From contig JAFAXJ010000061.1 of assembly GCA_019241095.1 (NCBI GenBank), positions 1 through 5,125 of the forward strand: 5,125 nucleotides of DNA, in the 5' to 3' direction. A program made the position numbers and the translations under genes. Positions 5,112 to 5,125 of the stretch are shown here, piece after piece. Below the pieces are notes generated by a model. The model was not told the DNA's origin and made no database searches. It was given only the letters and a program-made list of their open reading frames with translations. Position 1 is the first letter of the stretch. Each line of letters starts with the position of its first letter. Source of the DNA: Verrucomicrobiota bacterium (GTDB lineage: Bacteria; Verrucomicrobiota; Verrucomicrobiia; Chthoniobacterales; JAFAMB01).

Positions 5112-5125
5112 TGTCTTTCGAGACA
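5112..5125. repeat. Hairpin TGTCT-TTCG-AGACA at window edge
   Basis: Five base pairs enclose a TTCG loop, and the right arm GAGACA resembles the repeat core. The window ends inside it, so the stem may be longer. Confidence 0.4.

Larger units (their letters stand above)
4667..5125. other. Repeat-rich region, no supported gene
   Basis: A 100-codon minus-strand frame (4697-4999) opens at a TTG with no clear ribosome binding site and no recognisable domain, so it is not called. The region does hold repeats. TTCGCGAGCC occurs directly at 4708-4717 and 4827-4836. TCGAAAGACAG at 4851-4861 is mirrored at 5111-5121. TTCGAA occurs at 4850, 4865 and 4909, and ACGGT/ACCGT forms a dyad at 5082-5097. Density rises toward the right edge, as in a regulatory region or the end of a mobile element. 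Confidence 0.45.

Overview
The window reads as accessory or decaying chromosomal DNA from a Gram-negative bacterium. The support is a periplasmic PepSY-type protein with a Sec signal peptide next to an OmpR-type response regulator, plus a remnant that resembles an outer-membrane protein. The mix of families suggests a soil or environmental lineage such as Acidobacteriota, but that is a low-confidence impression. Every convincing gene or gene remnant lies on the minus strand.

Layout, left to right. (1) 1-183: the first 61 codons of a response regulator, cut by the window edge. (2) 319-819: an intact secreted protein with two PepSY-like repeats, upstream of the regulator in the same direction. 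(3) About 917-1070: a short frameshifted remnant of a protein with a TDDPGTPG N-terminus and a DLNYGLGER motif. (4) 1152-1973: an intact membrane protein made of four DUF347 (COG4705) repeats. (5) About 2101-2850: an ATP-dependent DNA ligase pseudogene. Its motifs I, Ia, III, IIIa, IV and V can still be read in order, but across at least two frameshifts and several stops, and the C-terminus is missing. (6) 2851-3122: a non-coding gap containing an orphan strong ribosome binding site and ATG on the plus strand. (7) 3123-3893: an intact short-chain dehydrogenase/reductase. (8) 3894-5125: 1.2 kb with no recognisable gene. It holds an open plus-strand frame, a perfect 10-bp inverted repeat just after that frame's stop, a doubtful 52-codon ORF, and a family of TGAGACAGAC repeats in both orientations.

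Functionally, the left 2 kb looks like one envelope or signalling locus: regulator, PepSY protein, lost outer-membrane-like protein and DUF347 membrane protein. The substrate or stress it responds to cannot be read from the sequence. The ligase and the dehydrogenase have no visible link to it. The main theme is decay: two dead genes sit between intact ones, and the right end may be the footprint of a mobile element or a multi-site regulator. No defence system, CRISPR array, tRNA, rRNA or intact transposase was found, and no clearly new system can be demonstrated.
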